This document shows, one piece after another, positions 8,497 through 18,781 of a stretch of DNA of 64,000 bases. The notes beneath the pieces are model-generated. The model did not search any database, was not told the origin of the DNA, and saw only the letters and a program-made list of their open reading frames with translations. Numbering within the stretch: position 1 is the first letter of the stretch; each line of letters opens with the position of its first letter. Location: positions 1 to 64,000 of the forward strand of contig NZ_CAAAIW010000003.1 in NCBI RefSeq assembly GCF_900640115.1, in the 5' to 3' direction. The stretch is from Legionella yabuuchiae (GTDB taxonomy: Bacteria; Pseudomonadota; Gammaproteobacteria; Legionellales; Legionellaceae). The position numbers and the translations under genes were made by a program.

Positions 8497-10779
8497 ATGC
8501 GGATATTTTTTCTCATTGCCTGTTTGCTTTGTTTATTATTCCCTTTACCACCTGTTGCTGCGGTGAATCATGGGAACGCGGTTTCACAAGCGTTTAATGT
8601 GGAGCGTGCCAATGAACAATTTGACAAACTTTCCATAAAGTTATCCACGGAAAATCTCGATCCCAATACCTTGAACCAAGCAATCGAACAATTGAATAAT
8701 CTGGCTAAACAAGCCGATACCTGCGTACAAAAAACGGATGCTCGGATTGAAGAATTAGACGCTCAAATTAAGCAATTTTTTGGTGAGAAAGAAAAAAAAC
8801 CTGGCCGAGTCGATTCAAACTATTTAGAGAATCAACGCGCCGAAATCGCTGAACAGCAGGCCAAGTGTCGTTTGTTTTTAATTCGAGCTAATGAAGCTCT
8901 CGAGGCCTACCGCAAGACCTTCTTATCCTTACAACAAGCCATTACGTTCACTCGCAGCGAAACCATTGTTACGCGCTTACAAGAATTTCCCAACGACTGG
9001 GAAAAGCTTAGTAGCCCGCAGATAAATGCGTCTAAATTTGATCGCTTCATCAGTACTTTGTCTTATGCGATTCCATTGCTTTTATTGGCTTTGTTTTTAA
9101 GTTGGCGAATTCAACAGTTGATGCATCGCAAATGGCGGAAGCGTACGAAGACGTTTTTAAGCAATTCAGTATTGCTTTTTTTCGGATTTTTCGTTCTTAG
9201 TCAATTAATTTTGGTCCAAACTCCTTTTGTAGAAGCGAAAAACAACGAATTATTTTATGACATTCTTGTGGGACTTCTCGCCTACGTATTCCTGTTTTTT
9301 ATTTATAAATTTTTATTTACCTTACGAAGACTTCCTATTCTTTTGCAGTGGTATGGATTTGACGTCGTTTTTTTAAGACGTCTGGGTTTGGCAATTCTCA
9401 CGATTTATTTTATGCGTTGGATAGGGCAAGATTTATTGCGATTATTCGAAGCTTCAGAGAACTTAACGCAGTTATTTGAAGATTTTATGTTGTTGGTCTC
9501 ATTATCTGCCATGATTTATTTCACGCTTATTTTATACCATTCACACAGTACGTGGTTTAAAAACCGTTTTAGTGGGGTGATGTTGTATAAATTGATCGGT
9601 CTTATCGTGCTATTGTTGTTGATTTTAGATTTTATAGGTTACTCTATACTGGCCATTAACGCGGCGAATATTTTGTTTTCATTGCTGTTAGTCATCGCGC
9701 TTGGAACGGTACTTTTTTTAGGCATTTCAAATGCTTATACCCTATTGAGCTATAATCCGCATTATTTGTTTTATTTAAAACAATGGTTCGGGTATTCCGG
9801 TGAACCTCCCTTTATTGAATTGTTGTTTTTAAAAGTCATCGCCCAAATTATCGTATTCGTTGGAATGGTTGCGATATTGCTCCAATTGATTGGGGAGGCC
9901 AGTTTTTTTATCGACTATTTCTTTGATAATCTCATTGGAGGATTTAATGTTGGGAATATGACCATCATCCCTTGGCAGTGGTTGCTAGGGGTTGTGATAT
10001 TTTGCTTCTTATCCCTAGGTTCACGACATGTTGCTAATAAAATTAGCAAAAGTCAGCAGATTGGGGAGGGAGAGGAAGAAAAGCAAGTAGCGATTGCATC
10101 CATTGTATTGTATGTGGGACTTGCAATCTCTGTGATTATAGGTTTGTTATTGGCTGGATTTAGTTTCACTAGTTTGGCTATCATCGCAGGGGCCTTGTCG
10201 GTAGGAATTGGTTTAGGCATGCAATCCATTGTGAATAATTTTTTCTCTGGGCTTATTCTTTTGATTGAAAAACCCATCAAAGCAGGAGATAGAATAAAGG
10301 TTGATGATGTTGAGGGGTTCGTAAAGCGCGTCAGTGTGCGTTCAACTCAAATCGTAACGCCTGCACAAGAAGATATCATTATTCCTAATTCTGATCTCAT
10401 TACCCATCAAGTGATTAATTACATGTTCTCAGATAATTATTGGCGAGTAAAATGTGTGCTTGGTGTGGCTTATGGCAGTGATACGGATAAAGTTAGCAAC
10501 ATGATGATGGACGTGGCAATGGCACATCCTGAAGTCATTAAAAAAGCGCCCAATAAGCCAATGGTCCTATTCCGCTCCTTTGGCGAGAGTGCTTTAAATT
10601 TTGAACTGTGGTGCTTAATTAAAGATGTGAATAACAAATATCGTGTAACCAGCGACCTAAATTTTGCGTTAGACAAAGCATGTCGCGAACAAGGGATTAC
10701 CATAGCCTTCCCCCAACGCGATGTGCACATCAAATTTGATGAGAAACACTTGCCTTGGAATAATTCGGAGGGTTCTTAA
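8497..10779 (+). CDS. Large mechanosensitive channel, MscS family with DUF3772-like N-terminus
   Basis: 760 residues. A signal peptide (1-22) precedes a periplasmic coiled-coil region (about 30-160, rich in Gln/Glu/Lys) that fits the DUF3772 domain of large MscS proteins. About ten hydrophobic helices follow, ending in the MscS pore: GLGMQSIVNNFFSGL and IEKPIKAGDRIKV (about 570-600), then the beta domain with IIIPNSDLI. The final C-terminal domain contains FRSFGESALNFELW. These channels open under membrane tension and protect against hypo-osmotic shock. It stands alone between unrelated genes. Confidence 0.88.
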   Translation: MRIFFLIACLLCLLFPLPPVAAVNHGNAVSQAFNVERANEQFDKLSIKLSTENLDPNTLNQAIEQLNNLAKQADTCVQKTDARIEELDAQIKQFFGEKEKKPGRVDSNYLENQRAEIAEQQAKCRLFLIRANEALEAYRKTFLSLQQAITFTRSETIVTRLQEFPNDWEKLSSPQINASKFDRFISTLSYAIPLLLLALFLSWRIQQLMHRKWRKRTKTFLSNSVLLFFGFFVLSQLILVQTPFVEAKNNELFYDILVGLLAYVFLFFIYKFLFTLRRLPILLQWYGFDVVFLRRLGLAILTIYFMRWIGQDLLRLFEASENLTQLFEDFMLLVSLSAMIYFTLILYHSHSTWFKNRFSGVMLYKLIGLIVLLLLILDFIGYSILAINAANILFSLLLVIALGTVLFLGISNAYTLLSYNPHYLFYLKQWFGYSGEPPFIELLFLKVIAQIIVFVGMVAILLQLIGEASFFIDYFFDNLIGGFNVGNMTIIPWQWLLGVVIFCFLSLGSRHVANKISKSQQIGEGEEEKQVAIASIVLYVGLAISVIIGLLLAGFSFTSLAIIAGALSVGIGLGMQSIVNNFFSGLILLIEKPIKAGDRIKVDDVEGFVKRVSVRSTQIVTPAQEDIIIPNSDLITHQVINYMFSDNYWRVKCVLGVAYGSDTDKVSNMMMDVAMAHPEVIKKAPNKPMVLFRSFGESALNFELWCLIKDVNNKYRVTSDLNFALDKACREQGITIAFPQRDVHIKFDEKHLPWNNSEGS

Positions 10780-10849
10780 AATAATTACGTGGCTACGAAA
10801 GTGAACTCGACTCGCTGGTAATTGTTGTTGAATTACTCAGTATGTAAAG

Positions 10850-12244
10850 ATGCATCTATACTTTAAGTATGATGATGTAAAAAAAATTTACGCAATGAAC
10901 TATGACGAAGTGTTTGAAAAGTCACCCGAAGGGATGCTTGTTTTTGATAATCAAGGGTTTATTCTTCGCGCCAATGAGCACCTAAGTTCATTATTAGCTT
11001 ATGAAGAAGAAGAGCTTATATCAACGATGCTCTGTGAGTTATTTAATGAGGCTGATTCAGCTAAAATTCTTTCTAAATGCTTAAACCTCACTGTAGAGGA
11101 TGAGCTTATAATCAATACAGCAATGCGTAAAAAAACGGGGTCGTTAGTATACACTCAGACTAAATTTAAACGTATTTCAGATGAGATATTGCTAGCCGTT
11201 GTTCGAGATGTGGCGGTTAATATTGAAATATTAAAACAATTGCAATCCAGTGAAGAAAATTTTCGGCAAATTACCGAACATATTCGCGATGTTTTTTTTT
11301 TAAGGGATTTCAAAACACGCCAATTTTTATACATTAGTCCGGGATATAAAAAAATATGGCAAAGACCACTCTCTGAACTATATGCCAATCCTGATTCTTG
11401 GCTGGATTTCGTTCATCCTGAGGATCGTAAGCGAGTTCAGAAGCGATACGCGGAAAAGCATGAAACTGGTTCATTTGACGCAAAATACCGCATTATTCGA
11501 CCTGATGGACAAATCCGATACATTCATGCACGGGTGTTTCCTGTGTATGATGAGCACAATAATTTATACCGCACAGCCGGCGTAGCGGAAGACATCACGG
11601 AAGAAATGCAAATTGCTGAAGATAAGCTTAGTGCCTCTGATAACGTTGAACACAGTATCCATGAATTGATGGTGGCTATTATTACGGCATTTGAGCAACG
11701 TGATCCCTACACTGTAGGCCATCAAAATAACGTTGCCTATCTTTCCAAAGCAATTGCGCAAGAGTTGAAATTTGATAAAAAACGCCTTAAAGGGTTGGAA
11801 ATTGCGGCGCTTGTGCATGATATCGGAAAAATCGGCATTCCCGCTGAAATTTTAAATAAGCCTAAAGAGTTAACAAAGATTGAATATGAGCTAATCAAAA
11901 CACATCCTCAGGCCGGATATGATATTTTAAAAGGAATTCAATTTCCTTGGCCCGTAGCTGAAATGGTATTAATGCATCATGAACGCATGGATGGAAGTGG
12001 GTATCCTCATGGATTGAAGGGGGAACAAATACTTTTTGAAGCCAGAATTATTGCCGTAGCAGATTGCTTGGATGAACTGTTAGCAGCCAGAGCTTACAAC
12101 CCACCACTTGACCCAAAAACAGCACTTGCTAAAATACAAGAAAAAAAAGAAAAATTTGATCAGAAAGTATTAAAAGCATGCACCCATCTTCTCCTGGAAA
12201 AAAAGATTGCGCCCTATCTCACCAGGCTGAGTCATTTTAAATAA
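10850..12244 (+). CDS. PAS-PAS-HD-GYP signalling protein, probable cyclic-di-GMP phosphodiesterase
   Basis: 464 residues. Two PAS domains (about 15-120 and 130-250; the second ends in a PAC motif, RIIRPDGQIRYIHARVFPVY) are followed by an HD-GYP domain (about 265-450) with HDIGKIGIP (HD at 323-324) and HHERMDGSGYP (376-386), then IIAVADCLDEL. The HD-GYP signature residues are complete, so hydrolysis of cyclic-di-GMP is likely; the sensed ligand is unknown. No transmembrane segment is seen, so it is cytosolic. The start is uncertain: an ATG at 10895 (MNYDEVFEKSPEG) would remove 15 residues and neither has a good ribosome site. Confidence 0.88.
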   Translation: MHLYFKYDDVKKIYAMNYDEVFEKSPEGMLVFDNQGFILRANEHLSSLLAYEEEELISTMLCELFNEADSAKILSKCLNLTVEDELIINTAMRKKTGSLVYTQTKFKRISDEILLAVVRDVAVNIEILKQLQSSEENFRQITEHIRDVFFLRDFKTRQFLYISPGYKKIWQRPLSELYANPDSWLDFVHPEDRKRVQKRYAEKHETGSFDAKYRIIRPDGQIRYIHARVFPVYDEHNNLYRTAGVAEDITEEMQIAEDKLSASDNVEHSIHELMVAIITAFEQRDPYTVGHQNNVAYLSKAIAQELKFDKKRLKGLEIAALVHDIGKIGIPAEILNKPKELTKIEYELIKTHPQAGYDILKGIQFPWPVAEMVLMHHERMDGSGYPHGLKGEQILFEARIIAVADCLDELLAARAYNPPLDPKTALAKIQEKKEKFDQKVLKACTHLLLEKKIAPYLTRLSHFK

Positions 12245-12353
12245 GAAAGCATTTTTTCTGTCTTAACTCACTCATAGAATAGAGTCTGTTGACTTTTCAT
12301 TTTACCACTGCACAATGAAAGGACTTATGTCTCTTAGTTTATAAGGATAGTCT

Positions 12354-13565
12354 ATGCTCGATATGGATGAGTCCATCCCTTTAAGGCGCACGTTAAGTCG
12401 TTTATTGGTGATGTTCTATGGGCTGGGTACTATTCTTGGGGCAGGGATTTATGTACTCATCGGCAAGGTGGCCGATAAAGCTGGCGTTTATACCCCTTTT
12501 GCTTTTTTACTTGCTGCATTCATCGCCTTATTCACCGCTGTTTCTTATGCAGAGCTCAGTTCACGTTTTCCTAAAAGTGCAGGGGAAGCTTTTTATGTTC
12601 AGCGCGCGTTTGCACAATCCTGGTTATCCGCGTTAGTGGGCTGGATGGTCGTGCTCACCGGAGTGGTTTCGGCTGCTGCGATTACCCGAGGTTTTACAGG
12701 GTATTTTCAATTATTTATTCCGTTACCTGATTGGGCATGTATTATTTTGTTGCTCGTATTAATGGGTTTTATTTCAATCTGGGGCATAAAAGAATCAGCG
12801 TTAATGGTAATGCTGGTTACCTTAATCGAGATAGTTGGATTAATGATCATTATTTATCTAGCGCATGACCAATTAGGTAACCTTTCTTCGATATGGCATA
12901 AAGCGGAGCCACTCTCCATGAATGCGCTCACAGGTATTGGCGCAGGCGCATTTCTTGCCTTTTATTCTTACATTGGTTTTGAAGACATGGTCAATGTGGC
13001 AGAAGAAATTAAAAATCCAGAGCGCAATTTGCCCGTGGCCATTTTTTGGGCGCTTGGGATAGCAACGGTTTTATATCTTTTAGTGGCATTCGCCATGCTT
13101 GCCACGGTTCCATTACCTATTCTTTCATCTAGTGATGCACCGCTCGCTACGTTTATGGAAATGAAAGGCTATTCTTCTCTTTTGATTGGCTTTATTAGTC
13201 TGATAGCCATTGTAAACGGCGCTTTGGCCCAAGTCATTATGGCATCGCGCGTCATGTATGGGATGGCTAAACAAGGAACTGCTCCTCGGCAGTTAGGACA
13301 AGTGCATGCGAAAACCCAAACGCCGGTGATATCAACGATATGTGTGGTCAGTGTCATTCTAACGTTAGCATTGGGGTTCAATATTGAAGGGTTAGCCAAG
13401 CTAACCAGTGTGATTATTCTTCTAGTTTTTATGTTAATCCATGCCGCATTAATCAAAATCAAACTGCGTCGAGAAATTGATCCAAAGGCAGTGTCTTACT
13501 CCATTGCGTTCCCCATCGTGGGGTTAATCACGTCAAGTTTATTCTTAATTAGCCAATTCTTTTAA
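12354..13565 (+). CDS. APC-superfamily amino acid permease
   Basis: 403 residues and about twelve hydrophobic segments. The first helix contains GTILGAGIYVLIG, the broken-helix substrate motif of APC transporters; GAFLAFYSYIGFEDMVNVAEEIKNP is the equally typical helix 6 region. The specific substrate is not evident. The gene converges on proA and the two stops overlap by four bases. Confidence 0.87.
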   Translation: MLDMDESIPLRRTLSRLLVMFYGLGTILGAGIYVLIGKVADKAGVYTPFAFLLAAFIALFTAVSYAELSSRFPKSAGEAFYVQRAFAQSWLSALVGWMVVLTGVVSAAAITRGFTGYFQLFIPLPDWACIILLLVLMGFISIWGIKESALMVMLVTLIEIVGLMIIIYLAHDQLGNLSSIWHKAEPLSMNALTGIGAGAFLAFYSYIGFEDMVNVAEEIKNPERNLPVAIFWALGIATVLYLLVAFAMLATVPLPILSSSDAPLATFMEMKGYSSLLIGFISLIAIVNGALAQVIMASRVMYGMAKQGTAPRQLGQVHAKTQTPVISTICVVSVILTLALGFNIEGLAKLTSVIILLVFMLIHAALIKIKLRREIDPKAVSYSIAFPIVGLITSSLFLISQFF

Positions 13566-14815
13566 ACTCGAATTTGACCCTCTCCTAGAATAACCCATTT
13601 GTAGGACATCAAGGCATCCAATGCCATTGGACCCCGAGCATGAAGCTTTTGAGTACTGATGCCAATTTCAGCGCCCATGCCAAACTGGCCGCCATCTGTA
13701 AACGCGGTTGACGCATTCACATACACCGCTGCCGCATCAACTTGTTGAAGAAAAAAACCAACCGCTTTCTCATCTTCCGAGATAATGGCTTCGCTGTGTC
13801 CGGAGGAGTACTGTTTGATATGCAAAACTGCTTCCGCTATCGACTCTACGGTTTTAATTGAAAGTTTAAGCGATAAGAATTCTTGGCCAAAATCTCTAGG
13901 TTTGGCATGATGCAATAAGGAGGAAGGATAATCTGATTGTAACGCTGAATAACTTGCCTTATCTGCATAGAGTTCAACTTGTGACTCAGCAAGCATCATT
14001 ACAAGCTTTGCTAAATCGGTTAAGCGAGCTTTATGAACAATTAAAGTATCTAATGCATTGCAGACACTAACTCTTCTCGTCTTTGCATTATGAATAATTA
14101 GGCGGCCTTTCTCCAAATCACCTTGTTCATCAAAATAAGTATGAACAATGCCCGCCCCGGTTTCTATGGAGGGAATTTTTGCATGTTCTCTTACAAAGTT
14201 AATCAATTGTTGGCTACCTCGAGGGATGCATACATCCACCAAGCCAACGGCTTCAAGCAGTATGTGTGTTGCTTCCCGTTCTGGAGGAAGGAGATAGGCA
14301 ACGCTTAGATCGATTAAATGATCGGCTAAAACATCAGAGATCAGACGGGCTAAGCACCGATTGCTGTGAAACGCTTCTTTGCCGCCTTTTAAAATACAGG
14401 CATTTCCCGTTTTAAAACAAAGACTAAATACATCGATTGTTACATTAGGCCTAGATTCATAAATCACGGCGACCACCCCTAAGGGAACCGATACTTTTTG
14501 TAATTCCAGCCCATTTTCCAGGGTGGTTTCGCTGAGAATTTTGCCAACCGTAAAAGGCATTCGCGCTATTTTTTCCACATCATCGGCTAGCGCGGCAATT
14601 CGTTTTTGGGTTAATAACAATCGGTCATACTTTGGGTCGTCTTCAGCCATTAAGGCGAGATCGTATTGATTTTCTTTGATGATCAAGTCATAGGATTGGC
14701 GAAGTTTGGCGGCCAAAGACAGTAATACGCTACTGCGCTTGGCATCATTAAGACTAATGAGTTCCTGACTGGCTAATTTAACGGCTTGTAAACGATCCAG
14801 CACTTCCTTTTTCAT
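13562..14815 (-). CDS. proA: Gamma-glutamyl phosphate reductase
   Basis: Second step of proline synthesis: NADPH-dependent reduction of gamma-glutamyl phosphate to the semialdehyde. 417 residues, the standard length. The aldehyde-dehydrogenase-type fold is recognisable from PLGVVAVIYESRPNVT (111-126), the KGGKE segment and the catalytic cysteine in TRRVSVCNALD (Cys252). The C-terminus has GGQFGMGAEIGISTQKLHARG. It follows proB with a 22-base gap, so proBA is an operon. Confidence 0.96.
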   Translation of the reverse strand: MKKEVLDRLQAVKLASQELISLNDAKRSSVLLSLAAKLRQSYDLIIKENQYDLALMAEDDPKYDRLLLTQKRIAALADDVEKIARMPFTVGKILSETTLENGLELQKVSVPLGVVAVIYESRPNVTIDVFSLCFKTGNACILKGGKEAFHSNRCLARLISDVLADHLIDLSVAYLLPPEREATHILLEAVGLVDVCIPRGSQQLINFVREHAKIPSIETGAGIVHTYFDEQGDLEKGRLIIHNAKTRRVSVCNALDTLIVHKARLTDLAKLVMMLAESQVELYADKASYSALQSDYPSSLLHHAKPRDFGQEFLSLKLSIKTVESIAEAVLHIKQYSSGHSEAIISEDEKAVGFFLQQVDAAAVYVNASTAFTDGGQFGMGAEIGISTQKLHARGPMALDALMSYKWVILGEGQIRV

Positions 14816-14837
14816 GGATATTCCTATTTAGTTTATA

Positions 14838-15905
14838 TTAAAATATATGTAATTGATCATAATGAATAAATACAGGCGTTCCTTTCTGACCAAGATATTC
14901 ATTTAATCTGTTAGAATCATAACGAGCAATACCAACCCCAATTCGCTCACCCGCTAAACTACGGATATTAATGATATCGCCTTTTTTAAACGTTCCATCG
15001 ATTTTTACTAAACCAACCGGCAAAAGACTCAGCGCACGCTGAGTTTCTATTAACAAACGATGAAGCTCTTGATTAATATATATGGATGCCGTTTGCTTGC
15101 CGGCAAAAGCAATCCATCGTTTAATATTGGACTGTCGTTTATTGGGTAAAATGGTTGTGCCAATCGATTCATTCTTAACCAGTCGTTCAATGACGTTTGG
15201 TTCATCAACGCAAGCGATGTGAGTGGTGATTCCAAGTCCGGATACTGTTTTGGCTGTGGCTAGTTTACTAAACATTCCCCCTCGTCCGTGTATACTTTTC
15301 GCGGTAGAAACCTCTGGCCAAGTTTGATTAGGGTTAATGATAGAAATAAGTGTTGCCTCTTGGGATTCAGGCTGAGCGCTATAGACCCCAGCGACATTAC
15401 TTAAAATAATTAATTTATCTGCCCCAATTTGAGCCGCAATTAACCCGGCTAATTCATCGTTATCTGTGAACATCAGTTCTTCAATGGCGACACTATCATT
15501 CTCATTGACGATAGGGATGATGCTTTTTTGGCTTAAAAGCTCTCGAAATAATCGGGCGATATTTAAATAATGTTTACGAGTGTGAAAATCTTGTTTAGTG
15601 AGTAGCAATTGTGAAACTAATAAATTATGGGGCTTAAAAGCATTCGCATACAAACGCATTAATTCAACTTGGCCAAGCGATGCCAAGGTTTGTTTTTCAC
15701 CAATGGAATGGCCATATTGACGGCGAAGGTATTCTCTAGCGACTTTACGCCCCGAACTGACAGCGCCGGAACTCACTAAAACCAATTGATGGCCTGCCTG
15801 TTGTAAGCGCGCTAACTGCGCCACTAACTGTTCAATAAGCTTAGCATACGGGACTCCATCTTGAGATAAAATGCTTTGCGTGCCAACTTTAATGATGAGC
15901 TTCAT
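14838..15905 (-). CDS. proB: Glutamate 5-kinase
   Basis: First and feedback-inhibited step of proline synthesis. 355 residues: an amino-acid kinase domain (VGTQSIL, VSSGAVSSGR, NENDSVA, FTDNDELAG, IHGRGGMFSKL) and a C-terminal PUA domain (about 265-355, with SLLPVGLVKIDGTFKKGD). The PUA domain is usual in proteobacterial ProB. First gene of the proBA operon. Confidence 0.96.
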   Translation of the reverse strand: MKLIIKVGTQSILSQDGVPYAKLIEQLVAQLARLQQAGHQLVLVSSGAVSSGRKVAREYLRRQYGHSIGEKQTLASLGQVELMRLYANAFKPHNLLVSQLLLTKQDFHTRKHYLNIARLFRELLSQKSIIPIVNENDSVAIEELMFTDNDELAGLIAAQIGADKLIILSNVAGVYSAQPESQEATLISIINPNQTWPEVSTAKSIHGRGGMFSKLATAKTVSGLGITTHIACVDEPNVIERLVKNESIGTTILPNKRQSNIKRWIAFAGKQTASIYINQELHRLLIETQRALSLLPVGLVKIDGTFKKGDIINIRSLAGERIGVGIARYDSNRLNEYLGQKGTPVFIHYDQLHIF

Positions 15906-16013
15906 GTTGCTTATCCATCGTGTCTCTTCAGTTTTCTCTCTTAGGTTGATTAAAAAAGAGTTATGGCCAGACCTAGATCGATTATTCGTTTTTAATCAAT
16001 ACAAGGACAAAAC

Positions 16014-16056
16014 AATTGAATCGTCTAAAATATCGCATTTTGAAGTATCTTGGCCA
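16014..16056. repeat. Partial palindromic element (right arm, variant of the 52.3 kb copy)
   Basis: The string CGTCTAAAATATCGCATTTT is shared exactly with the right half of the palindrome at 52256-52339; the left half is missing here. It lies in the non-coding gap upstream of proB. Confidence 0.6.
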
Positions 16057-16077
16057 TATTTTTCAGAAGAAAGCTTC

Positions 16078-16110
16078 CGTACATGACAAAAAAACCTGTC
16101 ATGCACAGAG
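16078..16110. repeat. Hairpin miniature repeat, copy 2
   Basis: Arms TACATGACA and TGTCATGCA around an AAAAAACC loop. The flanks GAAGAAAG (left) and GAAGAAAA (right) could be a short target duplication, but the similarity is weak. It sits just past the 3' end of the papain-fold gene and could act as its terminator, since the A/T-rich loop and stem are symmetrical. Confidence 0.7.
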
Positions 16111-16138
16111 GAAGAAAACATTTGTTATAGTACAGAAC

Positions 16139-17365
16139 TCAAGATGGCGATGAGCCTGTTATTGAGTCGTTTGTTGTTTCAGCAGCCTTGGCCGGTGTTT
16201 TCACAAGGGGTTTGAATAAGGATAATTTAGAAAACCAAGGAATGTTTCGTGTTTGGGACTTCGTTTCCTCAGCAGGAGCTGATGATGTGGATGAAATTGA
16301 GAAAGCAGAAGGAGATGGTGATGGACTGATGGCACTTTGATTTAGCCTAAAAATTTCATGTAAGGCATCGAGGCTTTTATGAAAGCTCCTTCTTCGCACC
16401 GATCTTTCTTCTTCTTTTTGTTCTGGTGAAAAATTTCGCGCCAGAACGTCAATTTCTCCTAGCTCTGTCCAAGTTCTATTTTGTTCTTGCATGTGAAGAA
16501 ACAAGCCTGCAGCTCCAATTGATTTTGCATCTATAGGGAAAAAATCATGTGTAAACATTTCTGGAGTAACCAGTTCTCCGTTGCAGTCTTCGCCTGTCCA
16601 GCACCGATAACTAGGTATACTTGTTAATTCAGTTCGGGAACGGTCTTTTCTAATCTCAGCCAAATAATCCTGATAGGCTTCGGGAAAGTTGTCATCTTCT
16701 TTTTCAGGGGAATATTTATCACTAACCCATTCATCCCCGCCCAGAGGATCGCAGTCAATGGGCTTTATCAGTTTTTTTTGAAAAAGCTCTGCGATTTGAA
16801 AAGCCAAGATTACTGTCATTGAGCAGGTCAGCCCTCGCCCAACACCATCCAGTCTTGTTCTAACCCAGGGCAGACGAATACGAGCGGCATATTTCATGGC
16901 GCGATAAATACCGGCTTTTCGATAATTTTCTTCACCCAGTCTTTTGAAATCATGTGCATCTAGGCCTTCAGCTTCCAAGACAAGCTTCTTATTAAGGCGG
17001 TCTTCATCATAAGGAATTCTATATCTCACCTGGTTCATCAGTAAACTTATGGCAATTTTCGTAGTCTCGGAGTTCAGTCTATTGCGAAAAGCAAGAAAAC
17101 TTACATCGTAAGCGACGTCTTCAAACCCTTTTTCCTGTTGTATTTGATTTTTTAGGGCTCGTAAGGTAGTAATGCATAGCCCAGAGGATTTTTCTGGATG
17201 ATAATGGCCTGAATTACTAGAAATACTATGAATAATCGTTGGGTAGCCATTGCTGTTTTTTCCCGCATATATGGCAACATGATCGATGTAACTATAGGGG
17301 GGGGCCGTTTTATAATTATTTTGAAAAAAAATAATGTCGCCTATTTGCAGCTCATCTTCTGTCAT
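16139..17365 (-). CDS. Candidate effector with permuted NlpC/P60-like (YiiX-type) cysteine-enzyme domain
   Basis: 408 residues, no signal peptide. The N-terminus reads LQIGDIIFFQN then YIDHVAIYAGK and TIIHS, the strand-His-strand start of permuted NlpC/P60 proteins (His29). The expected nucleophile follows later, at the head of a helix: GRGLTCSMTVILAF (Cys181). That order (His before Cys) is the permuted arrangement of YiiX/YebB and LRAT-like enzymes. The C-terminal third is low complexity (SPSPSPS, Ser/Thr/Pro-rich) and ends in a polar tail of the kind seen on Dot/Icm substrates. A function as amidase, peptidase or acyltransferase acting on a host target is inferred only. It is a single gene flanked by repeats. 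Confidence 0.6.
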   Translation of the reverse strand: MTEDELQIGDIIFFQNNYKTAPPYSYIDHVAIYAGKNSNGYPTIIHSISSNSGHYHPEKSSGLCITTLRALKNQIQQEKGFEDVAYDVSFLAFRNRLNSETTKIAISLLMNQVRYRIPYDEDRLNKKLVLEAEGLDAHDFKRLGEENYRKAGIYRAMKYAARIRLPWVRTRLDGVGRGLTCSMTVILAFQIAELFQKKLIKPIDCDPLGGDEWVSDKYSPEKEDDNFPEAYQDYLAEIRKDRSRTELTSIPSYRCWTGEDCNGELVTPEMFTHDFFPIDAKSIGAAGLFLHMQEQNRTWTELGEIDVLARNFSPEQKEEERSVRRRSFHKSLDALHEIFRLNQSAISPSPSPSAFSISSTSSAPAEETKSQTRNIPWFSKLSLFKPLVKTPAKAAETTNDSITGSSPS

Positions 17366-17607
17366 GTTCTTGCCATCTAAGTAATAATTAGTTTTGAGTC
17401 GCTATTCTCGCGGAAGTTTGTGCGTTTAATTTGTATAAAATACACAGTATTGTATCATTTTGTTTTTATTGTGTAAACAATAGGGGTCTATAATTGGGGT
17501 TTCATATTGAATCAAAACACATTCTGATCCATGATCGCTTTAGCAACAATGCATTTAAAAACCACATTCATTGCGGATGTATACTCAACTTCTTATAAAA
17601 GGTTTCA

Positions 17608-18693
17608 ATGAATACCATTCATAATTATCAGAGTCATTTCTGGATCTTGCATGTCTTTAGTGTTGTTTTTATTACCGCATTAACTCATGTTCTTATTGCG
17701 GGCTTAAATAATAAGCTGATTACCAACGCAGAAAAAACGCGACTGATTTATGATGAGGCGTTAATTAAGGCAATCAAAACTCCCCTTGCTTTTCTTATCT
17801 GGTTGTTTGGATTAGCCATTGCTGCGGAGGTCGTTTTAGCTCATAACGCCACCTTAACGTTTTTTCAATATTTAACCGAAATCAAAAAATTAGGCGTAGT
17901 TTTAGCTGTGGCATGGGGAGCAATCCGTTTCACCCATAATCTAGAGGCGTTATATATCCGTCATTGCGTAGAACATAGTAAAGAAGTAGATAAAACGCTC
18001 ATTCATGCTTTAACTCAGCTTTTTACAGTCACGATAACGATTACATCTGTTTTGGTTGCCATGCAAATTTTTGGGTTACCCATTTCAGGATTGTTGGCTT
18101 TTGGCGGCATAGGTGGTGCGGCTATCGCTTTTGCTTCCAGAGATTTGCTAGCCAATTTTTTTGGAAGTCTAGTCATTTATATGGATCGGCCCTTTAAGGT
18201 TGGAGATTGGATTCGTTCCCCTGATAAAGCAATTGAAGGAACAGTAGAGTTCATTGGTTGGCGTGTGACCTGCATTCGTACGTTTGATAAACGACCTTTG
18301 TATGTACCTAACGGCCTTTTTCTTACAATCAGTGTTGAAAATCCATCCCGGATGACCAATCGCCGAATTAAAGCCACGATAGGAGTTCGTTATCAAGATG
18401 CAGACAAAATGGATGCAATCACCACCCAGATTAAACAAATGCTAAGAGAACATCCTGAAATTGATCATACGCAAACCTCGTTTGTTAATTTAACAGAATT
18501 TGGTCCATCTTCTTTAAATTTTATGGTTTATACATTCACCAAAACAACCAACTGGGTCAAATTTCAGTCCATTCAGCACGATGTATTTATGAAAATATTA
18601 CATATTATTACTGCGAACAAAGCGCAGTGTGCTTTCCCAACCCAGACTTTGTTTTTACAAAATGAGCAAGTTAGGTCTTCTGTTGAAGCGTAA
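17608..18693 (+). CDS. Small-conductance mechanosensitive channel, MscS/YnaI type
   Basis: 361 residues with four or five N-terminal helices. The pore region GLLAFGGIGGAAIAFASRDLLANFFG and MDRPFKVGDWI are diagnostic of MscS. It is followed by the beta domain (GTVEFIGWRVTCIRTFDKRP, YVPNGLF) and the alpha/beta C-terminus. Its length and extra helices fit the YnaI/MscMJLR subgroup. AAAAGG lies eight bases before the ATG. This is the second MscS paralogue in the window; the two are not closely similar outside the pore. Confidence 0.9.
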   Translation: MNTIHNYQSHFWILHVFSVVFITALTHVLIAGLNNKLITNAEKTRLIYDEALIKAIKTPLAFLIWLFGLAIAAEVVLAHNATLTFFQYLTEIKKLGVVLAVAWGAIRFTHNLEALYIRHCVEHSKEVDKTLIHALTQLFTVTITITSVLVAMQIFGLPISGLLAFGGIGGAAIAFASRDLLANFFGSLVIYMDRPFKVGDWIRSPDKAIEGTVEFIGWRVTCIRTFDKRPLYVPNGLFLTISVENPSRMTNRRIKATIGVRYQDADKMDAITTQIKQMLREHPEIDHTQTSFVNLTEFGPSSLNFMVYTFTKTTNWVKFQSIQHDVFMKILHIITANKAQCAFPTQTLFLQNEQVRSSVEA

Positions 18694-18781
18694 TATCTTT
18701 ATTATTGGAAGCCAGCGTAACGACTGATGGGATATAAAAGTGTTTAACCTCTAGGGTTTTGAAATTCTTCAATCAGGCGAT

